DNA from: Metaclostridioides mangenotii
Lineage (GTDB): Bacteria; Bacillota; Clostridia; Peptostreptococcales; Peptostreptococcaceae
DNA length: 64,000 bases
Direction of reading: 5' to 3'
Assembly: GCF_017873185.1 (NCBI RefSeq)
Contig: NZ_JAGGJX010000001.1
Span: 372,001 to 436,000 of the forward strand
Position 1 is the first letter of the stretch. Every line of letters starts with the position of its first letter. Positions 8,269 through 16,461 of this stretch are shown piece by piece. Position numbers and translations under genes: made by a program. The notes under the pieces were generated by a model. It had not been told where the DNA came from. It did no database searches and worked only from the letters and a program-made list of their open reading frames with translations.

Positions 8269-9189
8269 ATGGATTATATAATTAAGACAACATCTCTTAC
8301 TAAAAAATTTGGCGAGAAAAAAAGTGTAGACTCTGCAAATATAAATGTAAAAAGAGGTGAGATTTATGGGCTTCTTGGGAGAAATGGGGCAGGGAAGACA
8401 ACTATCATGAGAATGCTTATGAATTTAACAAAACCTACTTCTGGAGAAATAGAGCTACTTGGAAACAAAGAATATAAAAATTCAAAAAAGGTGTACAATC
8501 GAATTGGTTCGATAATAGAGTACCCAGGATTTTATGAAAATTTAACGGGAGAAGAAAATCTACAGATATTCGCTAAGCTTCGAGGCATACAAAGAAAAGA
8601 TTCTGTGAAGAGAGCTTTAGAAATAGTTGATTTAGATAAGGAATTGAAGAAACCTTTTGTAGATTATTCAATGGGAATGAAGCAAAGATTAGGTATAGCA
8701 TCGGCTATTATGCACGATCCAGAGCTTTTGATTTTAGATGAGCCTATAAATGGTCTAGATCCAGTAGGTATTCAAGAGATAAGAAGCTATTTAAAAAGGT
8801 TGTGTGAAGAGAATGGAACTACAATATTCTTATCAAGCCATATACTCAATGAAATTGAGCAATTAGCAGATACAATCGGAGTAATACATGATGGAAAAAT
8901 GATGGAAGAAGTGTCGATGGCTACACTTCATAAAAGAAATAGAAGATATTTGGAATTTAAAACATCAAATGAAAATAAATCATGTTTATTACTTGAAGAA
9001 AAATACAATATTAAAGATTATAGTGTCCACGGTGATGGCAGTATACGTATTTATACAGATTTTAATTTAAGATCTGAACTTAATAAATTATTTGTGAAAA
9101 ATGATATTGATGTTTTTAGAATCAATATTAGTGAAGAAAGTTTAGAAGATTATTTTTCAAATCTGATTGGTGGTGGTAAAATTGGTTAA
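8269..9189 (+). CDS. ABC transporter ATP-binding protein, bacitracin/lantibiotic-resistance (BcrA) type
   Basis: A 306-residue ATPase. Walker A is GRNGAGKTT, the signature is YSMGMKQRLGIA, Walker B is LLILDEPINGLDP and the switch His is in SSHIL. The long C-terminal extension after residue 220 is typical of BcrA-type subunits of antimicrobial-peptide exporters. The ATG at 8269 follows AGGAGG with ideal spacing; an in-frame TTG further up lacks a ribosome site. The gene for an ABC-2 permease overlaps its end. Together they would form the export or immunity pump, likely induced by the adjacent two-component system. Substrate is inferred from architecture. Confidence 0.9.
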   Translation: MDYIIKTTSLTKKFGEKKSVDSANINVKRGEIYGLLGRNGAGKTTIMRMLMNLTKPTSGEIELLGNKEYKNSKKVYNRIGSIIEYPGFYENLTGEENLQIFAKLRGIQRKDSVKRALEIVDLDKELKKPFVDYSMGMKQRLGIASAIMHDPELLILDEPINGLDPVGIQEIRSYLKRLCEENGTTIFLSSHILNEIEQLADTIGVIHDGKMMEEVSMATLHKRNRRYLEFKTSNENKSCLLLEEKYNIKDYSVHGDGSIRIYTDFNLRSELNKLFVKNDIDVFRINISEESLEDYFSNLIGGGKIG

Positions 9190-9919
9190 TTTGGTATACT
9201 GTGAGATATTAAAACTAAAGAGATGCAAAATATTTACATTGAGTTTATTAAGTGCTTTAGTTGCCCCACTGATGATTTCTGGCGAAATTATTAAATCAAA
9301 GCTCGACAATCCCGAGAAAATAGTTACATTCGCCCAATTATTTGAAAGTACAAACCTATATATAATGATGTTATTTGGTCTAGTGCTTTACGGTGTAATC
9401 GCGGCTTATTTAATTAGTAGAGAATACTCTGAAAATACTTTAAAATCAATTATTACAGTACCTATCCCAAAGATATCCTTTATATTTTCAAAGTTTATAA
9501 CATTATTTATATGGATTATTCTTTTGACTATTATCTCTTGGATTGCAACAATAGTTTTCGGATTTATTTGTGGTGCAGAATCATTAAGGTCACAAGATAT
9601 TTTTACATCTATAAAAGCTTACTTATTAGGAGGTGTCTTTTTATTTTTAACCTCTACACCAATATTTTTCATTACTATGTATTCAAAAAATATTATAGCA
9701 CCAATTATATTTATGATTTCAGTTGTAATGGCCAATATTATGTTGTCAAATTCTGATCTAGGTGTCTATTTTCCATGGACTACATCGTATTTACTAGTTT
9801 CAGGTGTTATAGATAAATATAATACATCACATTTAACTTCATATTTAATAATCGCTGTAACTTTTATTTTTGGTACTATTGCCAGTTTAATATATTTCGA
9901 AAAAGATGATATAAAGTAA
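9182..9919 (+). CDS. ABC-2 type permease, partner of the BcrA-type ATPase
   Basis: A membrane protein of about 245 residues with six predicted transmembrane segments and the ABC-2 pattern: a short cytoplasmic N-terminus (VYCEILKLKRCKIFTL), a first membrane span, then REYSENTLKSIITVPIPK, the conserved cytoplasmic loop of BcrB-like permeases. I place the start at TTG 9182, overlapping the ATPase stop by eight bases; GTG at 9170 or 9173 is also possible, because no clear ribosome site separates them. The overlap implies translational coupling with the ATPase. Confidence 0.85.
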   Translation: MVNLVYCEILKLKRCKIFTLSLLSALVAPLMISGEIIKSKLDNPEKIVTFAQLFESTNLYIMMLFGLVLYGVIAAYLISREYSENTLKSIITVPIPKISFIFSKFITLFIWIILLTIISWIATIVFGFICGAESLRSQDIFTSIKAYLLGGVFLFLTSTPIFFITMYSKNIIAPIIFMISVVMANIMLSNSDLGVYFPWTTSYLLVSGVIDKYNTSHLTSYLIIAVTFIFGTIASLIYFEKDDIK

Positions 9920-9977
9920 TTTAGATATTAAAAATTTTACTTAAACTAATATTAAGTAAGAAATTGGAGGTAAGAAA

Positions 9978-10802
9978 TTGGAAGCATTCAATTTTATAGA
10001 AATTTTAAAATCTGTGCTATTGGGAGTTATACAGGGAATTACAGAGTGGCTACCAGTAAGTAGCACGGGACACATGATTTTAGTGAATGAGTTTTTAAAA
10101 TTAAACTTCTCTGATACATTTATAAATACGTTTTTAGTTGTTATACAACTGGGTTCGATACTAGCAGTAGTATTGTTGTTCTTTAAAAAATTAAATCCAT
10201 TTGACGGCGATAAAAATTCAGAACAAAAACGCGATACGATTGATTTATGGATAAAGGTTATAATATCAATAATACCAATAGGAATAGTTGGGGTATTATT
10301 TGAAGACAAAATAAATGAACTATTCTATAATTCAACTGTAGTAGCTATTGCATTAATAGCTTATGGTGTAATTTTGATACTTTTAGAAAATAGAAATAAA
10401 ACACCGAAGTATAACAATTTTAAGGATGTAACGTATAAAACTGCATTAGCAATAGGAGTATTTCAGTGTCTAGCCCTAATTCCAGGTACATCACGATCTG
10501 GTTCGACTATAATAGGAGCTGTACTTTTAGGGACTTCTAGATATGTGGCAGCTGAGTTTTCATTTTTTATGGCGATACCTACAATGTTTGGAGCTAGTGC
10601 GATAAAGTTACTTAAGGCTGGTTTTGCATTTACTAGTTTTGAATGGCTTATATTAATAGTTGGATCCGTAGTAGCATTTTTAGTTTCGATTGTTGTAATA
10701 AAATTATTTATGGACTATATTAAAAAACATGACTTTAAAGTATTTGGTTATTACAGAATAGTGTTAGGAATTTTGGTATTGGCGTATTTCTTTATGTTTT
10801 AG
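9978..10802 (+). CDS. uppP: Undecaprenyl-diphosphatase (UppP/BacA)
   Basis: A 274-residue integral membrane phosphatase that converts undecaprenyl diphosphate to the monophosphate for cell-wall lipid recycling; extra activity protects against bacitracin. Both catalytic regions are present: [13 protein letters not shown] near the N-terminus and [12 protein letters not shown] near residue 165. Length and the multi-span hydrophobic profile match UppP. The start is TTG at 9978, seven bases after GGAGG. It follows the permease by 58 bp, giving the order ABC ATPase, permease, UppP that is known from bcrABD-type bacitracin resistance loci. Confidence 0.95.
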   Translation: MEAFNFIEILKSVLLGVIQGITEWLPVSSTGHMILVNEFLKLNFSDTFINTFLVVIQLGSILAVVLLFFKKLNPFDGDKNSEQKRDTIDLWIKVIISIIPIGIVGVLFEDKINELFYNSTVVAIALIAYGVILILLENRNKTPKYNNFKDVTYKTALAIGVFQCLALIPGTSRSGSTIIGAVLLGTSRYVAAEFSFFMAIPTMFGASAIKLLKAGFAFTSFEWLILIVGSVVAFLVSIVVIKLFMDYIKKHDFKVFGYYRIVLGILVLAYFFMF

Positions 10803-10906
10803 ATAAACAATACTAAAGTATAAAACTAAAAATGATAATTTTTTCCGTAATTTAAAATAGCTGAAATACATCAAGATAATATTGTATGAAATCATAAGAT
10901 AAAGAA

Positions 10907-10945
10907 AAAGGTTGCTTGTAATCTAAAAGACTACAAACAACCTTT
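10907..10945. terminator. Bidirectional terminator between uppP and the broken lipoprotein gene
   Basis: AAAGGTTGCTTGTA (10907-10920) pairs with TACAAACAACCTTT (10932-10945) with one mismatch. A-rich sequence lies to the left and T-rich sequence to the right, so it can serve the plus-strand uppP and the minus-strand gene fragment. Confidence 0.85.
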
Positions 10946-10958
10946 ATTTATGATTTAC

Positions 10959-11308
10959 TTATTTAATACTTTTTATAGCCGTATTAGCAAAATCAGTATT
11001 TACTATATCTTCATAAGAAACATCTTTATCAAGTTCTTTTGCTTCTTTCATTACAGCGATAAGTCTATCTAGACTCTCCTTTTTAAGAAGAGGATCTTGT
11101 GACCACGCATCGATTGATTTGTATCTATTTACCACAGTAGTTAAATCTTCAATAGATATATCTTTAAAAAAAGGTTTCATTGTTTCAGCAATTTCTTTAT
11201 CAGAAGCTTCTTGGACCCATAATTGTCCTTTATAAACAGCATTAGTAAATCTCTGAACTAGGTCAGAATTATCTTTTAAATAAGATTTAGTAGCTGAATA
11301 CGCAGTAA
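10959..11308 (-). pseudogene. C-terminal fragment of a split SsuA/THI5-like substrate-binding lipoprotein
   Basis: The minus strand encodes, from the junction inward, GEIPFTAYSATKSYL and then about 100 residues ending at the stop at 10959 (internal landmarks VYKGQLWVQE and YKSIDAWSQDPLL). This is the C-terminal lobe of an NMT1/SsuA-type periplasmic-binding protein. It has no start codon or ribosome site of its own; an ATG at 11180 is internal. The frame runs into foreign sequence at about 11308. The missing upstream parts lie on the same strand at 14975-15115 and 28471-29008. Confidence 0.85.
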
Positions 11309-11328
11309 AAGGTATTTCGCCTAGATAG
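11288..11328. other. Left attachment site (attL) of insert A
   Basis: The shared core TAAAAGGTATTTC occurs at 11306-11318 and again at 14972-14984. To the left is the host gene, to the right the element arm GTATTTCGCCTAGATAGA. This arm is the mirror partner of the arm at the other end of the insert. The recombinase stop codon lies only about 35 bp away, the usual location of a serine-recombinase attachment site. Confidence 0.7.
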
Positions 11329-11343
11329 AGCCTATTGAAAATA

Positions 11344-12864
11344 CTACTCTTCAGATATTTTTAATTCTATATGTAATTCAAAATCATCAAGCCTTTGATC
11401 TTTACTCTTATAGTATGTAGCATATTTTACAACTGATTTTAATAATTTGTTTTTTTCTACTATTGATTCAGTGACAGGGTATAATTCTAAAATTTCCCTA
11501 ATTCCTATTGCAATTTCATTGTTGTCTTTATCTATATTTTTTAATCTTGATTTTACGATTTCTATATTTTTATCAGTTTGGATAATTTCATTTTTTATGT
11601 ATTGTGACCTTTCTAAAAAAGTATCTTCATCGTAGATACCTCTTTCAAAAAACTTAAATAATTTATTTTTCTGTTTAGATAATTCTTTAATTTCATTTTC
11701 GAGGTCGAGCAGTGCCTTTTTATTTAACTCCCTTTCAAAGTTAACGTTGTAACTGCTAATATCTTCTTTTTCAGTTTTTATTTTGTACAGATTTAATGAT
11801 GATCGTAGAGAATCGAAGAAGGATTCTTCAATATATTCAAACTTTGAACCCTTATTTCCACATTTGTTTGAACATATCAGTTGCGTTGCTCTATCCTTAT
11901 TAGGACGGTAAGAAAGATATTTACTGCATAATTTACACTTGATAATACCTGAGAATGGGTTTTTAAGTTCGTTCTTATGACCTACATGACCTTTAGTTTT
12001 TATTATTTTTTGAGCCTGGTTCCAGGTTTCTTCTGATATTATAGGCTCATGTTTACCTTTTACAAGTATCCTATCTCTATTTTCGTTGTTTTTAACTATT
12101 CGCTTGCCTGTTGAGTCCTTTTTTTTACTATAAGTTTTCTTTTTTCTCTCAATATAGCCACAGTAAATCTTGTTATTTATAATGTTTCTTACAGCAGATC
12201 CATACCATTCACAACCTGTATATGTTTTTATACCTCTGTTATTAAGGTAATCAGATATTTTCGTACTTCCTATATTTTCATTTATATACAAATCAAATAC
12301 CAGTTTAACTATATCGGCTTGATCATTTGGAACTAATATACGTTCTCTTTTATCCGTATAAAAAATATCGTAACCATATGGTGGAAGCCTGTAAAGGTAG
12401 TTTCCATCTTCAATGCTTTTAATTAATCCTCGTTGCATACGTCTTGTTATCAACTTTAATTCCTTACGCGCCATAAAAGCTTCAAACTCAGAATATTCTT
12501 CGTCAAACTCATCCATTAAATCATACGTCTTTCTTGGAGTTATAATCTTTGTATCGCTTTCTTTGAAGGTTTCAAGTATGATCGCTTGGTCTTTCATATC
12601 TCCACGTCCCAAGCGATCGACATCCATTACAAGTACAGCATCGTATTTATTGGATTCAACTTCTTTTAAAAGTTCAATCATTTTTGGCCTATGTATTATC
12701 GATTCACCAGATACTAGTTCTTCTTTTATTTCTACTACATTTAATTTCATTTCTCTTGATAAGTCTAGTAGAGTAGATTTGTGTTTATTCAGTGTTTCAA
12801 ATTCACCTGTTTTTTCGGCTTCTAAGTCGGCCCGAGACTTACGCAAATATATTGCTACATTCAT
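11344..12864 (-). CDS. Large serine recombinase (site-specific integrase), copy 1
   Basis: A 506-residue large serine recombinase. The N-terminal resolvase domain (about 1-150) begins NVAIYLRKSRAD, with the catalytic Ser in RKSR, and has VMDVDRLGRGD. The recombinase domain follows (PPYGYDI, then RNIINNKIYCGYI), then a zinc ribbon with CKLCSKYL and CSNKCGNK, and a long C-terminal coiled coil. The start is ATG at 12864 behind AGGAG; the three codons upstream are not needed. It is clearly paralogous to the recombinase at 20711-22237. Its stop lies next to the left attachment core, so it is the likely integrase of insert A. Confidence 0.93.
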   Translation of the reverse strand: MNVAIYLRKSRADLEAEKTGEFETLNKHKSTLLDLSREMKLNVVEIKEELVSGESIIHRPKMIELLKEVESNKYDAVLVMDVDRLGRGDMKDQAIILETFKESDTKIITPRKTYDLMDEFDEEYSEFEAFMARKELKLITRRMQRGLIKSIEDGNYLYRLPPYGYDIFYTDKRERILVPNDQADIVKLVFDLYINENIGSTKISDYLNNRGIKTYTGCEWYGSAVRNIINNKIYCGYIERKKKTYSKKKDSTGKRIVKNNENRDRILVKGKHEPIISEETWNQAQKIIKTKGHVGHKNELKNPFSGIIKCKLCSKYLSYRPNKDRATQLICSNKCGNKGSKFEYIEESFFDSLRSSLNLYKIKTEKEDISSYNVNFERELNKKALLDLENEIKELSKQKNKLFKFFERGIYDEDTFLERSQYIKNEIIQTDKNIEIVKSRLKNIDKDNNEIAIGIREILELYPVTESIVEKNKLLKSVVKYATYYKSKDQRLDDFELHIELKISEE

Positions 12865-12948
12865 CAGTATCACTCCTAAATGTTCTCTATATTAATTATA
12901 CTGATATGTATTTGTTATTATTACTAGAGGTAATTTAGAATATAATAA

Positions 12949-12984
12949 CTAAACGGCAGCTTTAAAATCAAAGCTACCGTTTAG
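12949..12984. terminator. Hairpin terminator between recombinase and ferredoxin
   Basis: CTAAACGGCAGCTTT (12949-12963) pairs with AAAGCTACCGTTTAG (12970-12984) with a single mismatch and a six-base loop. It lies downstream of the minus-strand ferredoxin and would keep that transcript out of the recombinase leader. Confidence 0.8.
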
Positions 12985-13059
12985 TTTTGTTTTAGGAATA
13001 GCAAGTGAGATTGCATTCATAGCATAAAATTATCTATAAACACTAACTCATTTAACAAT

Positions 13060-13251
13060 TTATTCAACTACTATTGCATTTACAGGACAACTATTCTCAG
13101 CTTCTTTAGCTGTATCAACTAAATCCTTACCGATTTCCTTATCACTTGCCACTGCTTTATCTGAGGAATCATCCATAGAAAAAATTTCAGGACAAATAGA
13201 CGGACATAAACCACATCCAATACATAAATCTTTATCGACTTTAGCTTTCAT
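13060..13251 (-). CDS. Ferredoxin, single [4Fe-4S] cluster
   Basis: A 63-residue ferredoxin. The cluster ligands are Cys10, Cys13 and Cys16 in DLCIGCGLCPSIC and Cys55 in NSCPVNAIVVE, matching the monocluster ferredoxins of anaerobes. Cys20 corresponds to the residue that forms a disulfide in some relatives, but its partner Cys is missing here. It would carry electrons in the cytoplasm. The start is ATG at 13251 behind an AGGAGG-type site. It lies between the recombinase and the small gene of insert A; the second recombinase module has nothing in that position, so the ferredoxin looks like cargo. Confidence 0.93.
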   Translation of the reverse strand: MKAKVDKDLCIGCGLCPSICPEIFSMDDSSDKAVASDKEIGKDLVDTAKEAENSCPVNAIVVE

Positions 13252-13485
13252 ATTAAATCCTCCTTTATATTTATTAAAATTATTTTATTACCTATTTACC
13301 GGTTTATTTAAAATCTCCGATCCTTTTATTCTTGACATTTAAATTAAAAAAATACTTAATAACTTAATGTTTTATATTAAGGATATGTAGATAGTATCAA
13401 AATTTATGAAATTAACGTAGTTAAATTATTTTAAAGTAATAGGACAAATTTCAATAAACATAAACCATAGTAGGGGGTGATTTAC

Positions 13486-13686
13486 ATGGCAGCAGAACTA
13501 ATCGGACGCAATGTAGAAGCACAGGATGGTACAAGTTGGGATAGACTGTACAAAGTTGGAAATAGTAAAATTTATATAAACTATGCAAGAAACTCTAAAG
13601 AAGAAAATGATAAAGTACTTGAGGAAATTAAACAGGTGCATATAGATATATTAAGGGGAATTGCAGCTAGAGAAAATGAAGATTAG
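13486..13686 (+). CDS. Small protein of the recombinase module, 66 aa (possible recombination accessory factor)
   Basis: A small soluble protein starting at ATG 13486, directly behind the strong site AGTAGGGGGTG. It is divergent from the recombinase. About 35 bp of its upstream region (AAAGTAATAGGACAA, then AGTAGGGGGTG) also occurs before the small gene at 22458, which is likewise divergent from the second recombinase. The two proteins themselves differ in sequence. I do not recognise a domain; the last third is a charged helix (VLEEIKQVHIDILRGIA). A directionality factor or regulator of the recombinase is a guess from position only. A terminator overlaps the stop. Confidence 0.65.
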   Translation: MAAELIGRNVEAQDGTSWDRLYKVGNSKIYINYARNSKEENDKVLEEIKQVHIDILRGIAARENED

Positions 13687-13717
13687 ACTTGTTATAAACT
13701 AGTCTAATCTTCATTTT
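13676..13717 (+). terminator. Terminator overlapping the end of the small gene
   Basis: GAAGATTAGAC (13678-13688) pairs perfectly with GTCTAATCTTC (13702-13712), extended by one more pair, and is followed by five T. Confidence 0.88.
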
Positions 13718-13809
13718 TAGGATTGATCTTTTCCATTATAAATATTTTCTATCCAGCTATTGCCAAGAGATACAAAAACGGTATCTGGATAATTTATCAA
13801 GAGATACAT
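13717..13809 (-). pseudogene. Short remnant reading frame
   Basis: A 30-codon minus-strand frame (start ATG at 13809; internal YPDTVFVSLGNSWIE) with no good ribosome site. It looks like the C-terminal end of a lost gene rather than a real small gene. I do not recognise the family. Confidence 0.3.
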
Positions 13810-13829
13810 TAATTTAAAATGTAAATTTC

Positions 13830-13865
13830 AATAGGTAGAGATTTGTTTCTCTACCTATTATTTTT
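13830..13865. terminator. Hairpin terminator
   Basis: AATAGGTAGAGA pairs with TCTCTACCTATT across a short loop and is followed by five T on the plus strand. Confidence 0.8.
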
Positions 13866-13969
13866 GTTTAACAATTAAAAGTATGGGAAAAATTTTATTA
13901 AAGAATTAAGTTTAATAAAAATTATGATAATATAATTCATATAGTGAAATTGTGTAATTTAGTATTTGA

Positions 13970-14321
13970 CTATGCTTTAGATTGTATATCTTCGAGTGTA
14001 AAAAGAATACAAAATAAATATAAAAAAGATAGTTTAAGTGTAAAAGGATTAGAAAATGATCACTAGGTTTTATTAGAGGCTTAACTAAACAATTTGATGA
14101 ACAAAAAGAGAACAACCAAGAATGGGGATTAGTTTTGGTTAAAGATAAAGAAGTAGTTAATGCTTTTGAAAATATAAAATTTGATGGAAAAGTAAAGGCA
14201 GGCTGAACTTAAATTCTCTGGTCATGCAGAAGTAGCTTTGATGGGTGAAGAAGAAGGAAAAAAGTTTAGTATTTCAGACAGGATCTCAAGAGCTGATGAA
14301 GAAGTATTAAAAGTAAATTAA
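13970..14321 (+). pseudogene. Frameshifted gene remnant
   Basis: Plus-strand fragments in different frames read in order: a helical piece ending KGLENDH, then GFIRGLTKQFDEQ and WGLVLVKDKEVVNAFENI, then SGHAEVALMGEEEGKKFSI and DRISRADEEVLKVN with a stop at 14321. At least two frame changes separate them. The order and style resemble the C-terminal half of phage-type hypothetical proteins with a DUF2786-like start, but I cannot confirm the family. It is dead. Confidence 0.55.
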
Positions 14322-14439
14322 TATAAAGTAAAAATATCATAAAGTAATAAATTCTATGCAGAAACAGAAGATAAGTCTAGAATGTAATGTGGCTTATCTC
14401 AAGTATAAATGCTTATCAATTAAAGAACTTCATATATTC

Positions 14440-14883
14440 TCAGCTAAAGAATATTTTTGTGCAAAATGCTATAATTACATATAAATAGGCTTCTTGATTT
14501 AAGATTATAGAGAATTTTTTATTAAAAACTATGCCAGGAATTCTATAATTAAAAGCAGAATATCTAGTACAAAATAACTTAAATATTAAGTAGCCAAAAA
14601 CTGTTCCTATTGTGTTCATCATTAGATCATCTATATCTGATACCCTCCAATTAAACAATTGGCTAAACTCTATTGAAAATGATAAAAATAGGCCAAATAA
14701 ACTAGTTTTCCATATGGACTCATTTTTTTCCCAGGTAAAAGGCAATAAAAATCCAAGAGGCATAAAAAGTATAATATTTTCAATATATGTCAAAAATCCA
14801 CTTCCTATCCAACGCAATGGAATAATATTAATTTGATTTTGTTGGAAATTTAGGCCATTTGAAGTTAAAACTCCGTATTTCAA
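14440..14883 (-). CDS. VanZ-like membrane protein, N-terminally truncated
   Basis: A 147-codon frame with the VanZ-like pattern: INIIPLRWIGSG, then ENIILFMPLGFLLPF, SFSIEFSQLFNWRVSDIDD and NTIGTVFGYLIF. VanZ-family proteins usually have a further membrane helix at the N-terminus, missing here. The only start is a TTG at 14883 with no convincing ribosome site, 90 bp inside the right end of insert A. The gene was probably cut when the element formed. VanZ-like proteins are sometimes linked to glycopeptide tolerance, but this copy is unlikely to be expressed. Confidence 0.6.
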   Translation of the reverse strand: MKYGVLTSNGLNFQQNQINIIPLRWIGSGFLTYIENIILFMPLGFLLPFTWEKNESIWKTSLFGLFLSFSIEFSQLFNWRVSDIDDLMMNTIGTVFGYLIFKLFCTRYSAFNYRIPGIVFNKKFSIILNQEAYLYVIIAFCTKIFFS

Positions 14884-14952
14884 TACAACTTAAATCTGGG
14901 TATTAAATAATAGTTATATTTCTATATTCAATATAAAGTATCATTTCGGTGT

Positions 14953-14995
14953 TTCATACTAAGCGAAGTACTAAAAGGTATTTCTCCGGAATCTT
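14953..14995. other. Right attachment site (attR) of insert A
   Basis: The element arm TCATACTAAGCGAAGTAC (14954-14971) is followed by the core TAAAAGGTATTTC and then host gene sequence. Placed beside the left-end arm GTATTTCGCCTAGATAGA it forms an 18-6-18 dyad with 13 of 18 paired positions, of attP size. Confidence 0.7.
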
Positions 14996-15115
14996 TACCT
15001 ATAGATGCAACTATATATCCATTACCTTCTTTTTCCATAGTTGTTGCAATTGGTTCAAATGCTGTAGTATAGTCAGCTTCACCACCTGCAAATGCACCAG
15101 CCATTACGCCAAATT
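14975..15115 (-). pseudogene. Middle fragment of the split substrate-binding lipoprotein
   Basis: The minus strand reads NQFGVMAGAFAGGEADY, then TTAFEPIATTMEKEG and GYIVASIGKDSGEIPF. These are the hinge and ligand-binding segments typical of NMT1/SsuA-like proteins. The piece continues TDIQ at the end of the N-terminal fragment (28471-29008) and leads into GEIPFTAYSATK of the C-terminal fragment (10959-11308). There are no start or stop signals of its own. Beyond both ends the frame runs into foreign DNA. Confidence 0.85.
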
Positions 15116-15137
15116 GATTATCAGTTTGTTTGTAACA
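15098..15137. other. Left attachment site (attL) of insert B
   Basis: The host gene ends at the core ATTG (15113-15116). The element arm ATCAGTTTGTTTGTAAC follows at 15120-15136. The matching arm GTTATAAACGAACTGAT is at the other end of the insert (28450-28466). Confidence 0.7.
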
Positions 15138-15463
15138 TTAAAGATAAGATTTATATATTAAAATAAACTTTTTAATTTCATAAAAAATATCCCTAATCTC
15201 TAGATGACTATCATTTTTTCCAAGTTGTAGATAATGAAGGTGCAGGTATTCAAATATTGGCACTATAAATAAACTCGACTTTTATGCATTTATATTAAAT
15301 GTTACGGAACAACTTACACTATTGAAGAAAGGCTTGAACCTAATTTTTAGTTTGAAATATATAATTTTAACATAAAATATTATAGATGATTTTTAAAAGA
15401 ATAGGGCAAATAGAACTCTTTTTTATTAGCTTAGTGGTACTCAGGTTTTCAAATATAAAAAAT
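15137..15463. other. Left arm of insert B without an intact gene
   Basis: Only short broken frames occur, for example VVDNEGAGIQILAL and CYGTTYTIEERLEPNF on the plus strand around 15219-15350, each ending in a stop. They look like the tails of lost genes. I cannot name them. Confidence 0.4.
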
Positions 15464-15508
15464 AACCTCCTATAGTTAAATATAAATAACTATAGGAGGT
15501 CATTTTTA
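15464..15508. terminator. Strong hairpin upstream of suf
   Basis: AACCTCCTATAGTTA (15464-15478) is complementary to TAACTATAGGAGGT (15487-15500), 14 perfect pairs with a short loop, then five T. A is frequent on the left side, so it may terminate in both directions and insulate the suf promoter. Confidence 0.75.
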
Positions 15509-15595
15509 AATTTCAAACTTTATTTGAGTTTTTTATTTTACTTTGCTTAGTTTAGTTTAATATATTCAGATTAAAAAATTTTATAAAAAATGATA

Positions 15596-15624
15596 TTGAC
15601 AATTATTATCAAAAAGAGTATTCT
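15596..15624 (+). promoter_or_regulatory. suf promoter with overlapping Fur-type box
   Basis: TTGACA (15596-15601), a 17-bp spacer and TATTCT (15619-15624) make a good sigma-A promoter. TGACAATTATTATCA (15597-15611) is a 7-1-7 inverted repeat with one mismatch to TGATAATNATTATCA, the Fur-family consensus, and covers the -35 hexamer. This predicts repression when iron is replete. Confidence 0.75.
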
Positions 15625-15675
15625 AAAGTTAAATCCGAGTGTTTTAGTAGGAATTAAAAAAGGAGGAGTATATAT

Positions 15676-16461
15676 ATGAATCGTAGATTATTAAATATAG
15701 ATAATGTTTATGCCAGTATAGAGGGAAAGAGTATCTTAAATGGTTTAAATATTCAAGTTAACAAAGGTGAAATACACGTAATAATGGGTCCTAATGGTGC
15801 TGGAAAATCAACTCTAGCTAATGTATTAATGGGACATCCTAAATACAAGCTAGAGAGTGGAAGTATACTGTTTGATGGAGAATTAATTGATGAATTAAAG
15901 GTAGATGAAAGAGCTAAAAAAGGTATATTCCTATCATTTCAGAATCCAGAAGAAGTAAATGGTGTAACAGTAGAGAATTTTCTCCGTACAGCGGTAACAT
16001 CTCAAAATGGTAAGGCACCAAAAATTTTAGCATTTAATAAAGATCTCAAAAAGCAAATGGAAGAATTAAAGATGAATCAAGAATTATCTAAACGATACTT
16101 AAATGTTGGGTTTTCAGGCGGAGAGAAAAAGAAAAATGAAATTCTTCAGCTTTTAACTATACAACCTAAACTGGCAATTCTAGATGAGACGGATTCTGGG
16201 CTTGATGTAGATGCTATGAAAGTTGTATCAAACGGAGTGAACTTATATGCTAACTCAGATAATGGCGTCATTATTATAACACATAACAAGAGAATACTAG
16301 AAAATATTAATGTCGACTATGTTCATGTATTGAAAGCAGGTAAAATAATTGCTACAGGACCTAAATCTTTAGCAGATGAGATTGAAACTAATGGATATGA
16401 AAAGTTTTTAGAATCATCTGATGAAAGTAAAGAAGGAGGAGAAGATCATGGCCGAAGATAA
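15676..16461 (+). CDS. sufC: Fe-S cluster assembly ATPase SufC
   Basis: A 261-residue ABC-type ATPase of the SufBCD scaffold complex, cytoplasmic, first gene of the operon. Walker A is GPNGAGKST, the Q-loop region FLSFQNPEEVNGV is typical of SufC, the signature is FSGGEKKKNEI and Walker B is LAILDETDSGLDVD. The ATG at 15676 follows AGGAGG. sufB overlaps its 3' end by 14 bp. Expression is expected from the Fur-controlled promoter 50 bp upstream. Length is slightly above the usual 245-255 because of an acidic C-terminal tail. Confidence 0.96.
   Translation: MNRRLLNIDNVYASIEGKSILNGLNIQVNKGEIHVIMGPNGAGKSTLANVLMGHPKYKLESGSILFDGELIDELKVDERAKKGIFLSFQNPEEVNGVTVENFLRTAVTSQNGKAPKILAFNKDLKKQMEELKMNQELSKRYLNVGFSGGEKKKNEILQLLTIQPKLAILDETDSGLDVDAMKVVSNGVNLYANSDNGVIIITHNKRILENINVDYVHVLKAGKIIATGPKSLADEIETNGYEKFLESSDESKEGGEDHGRR

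Larger units (their letters stand above)
11308..14974. mobile_element. Insert A, 3.7-kb serine-recombinase element
   Basis: Bounded by the two copies of the TAAAAGGTATTTC core. It carries a large serine recombinase next to its left end, a ferredoxin, a small gene transcribed away from the recombinase, a frameshifted gene and a VanZ-like remnant at its right end. Removing it joins GEIPF to TAYSATK in frame. No conjugation or replication genes are visible. Confidence 0.7.

Noticed and set aside
9511-9756. 81-aa plus-strand gene inside the permease
   Set aside because: Frame-shifted shadow rich in Tyr and Asn; the permease frame has the ABC-2 features.
10959-11180. Independent 73-aa gene on the minus strand
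   Set aside because: The frame continues upstream of its ATG with conserved binding-protein sequence; it is the C-terminal piece of the split gene.
12413-12895. 160-aa plus-strand gene
   Set aside because: Antisense shadow of the recombinase N-terminal domain, with no ribosome site and a Ser-rich composition typical of reverse-frame artefacts.
14949-15161. 70-aa plus-strand gene
   Set aside because: It is the shadow of the middle lipoprotein fragment on the opposite strand; the minus-strand reading is conserved and continuous with the other pieces.
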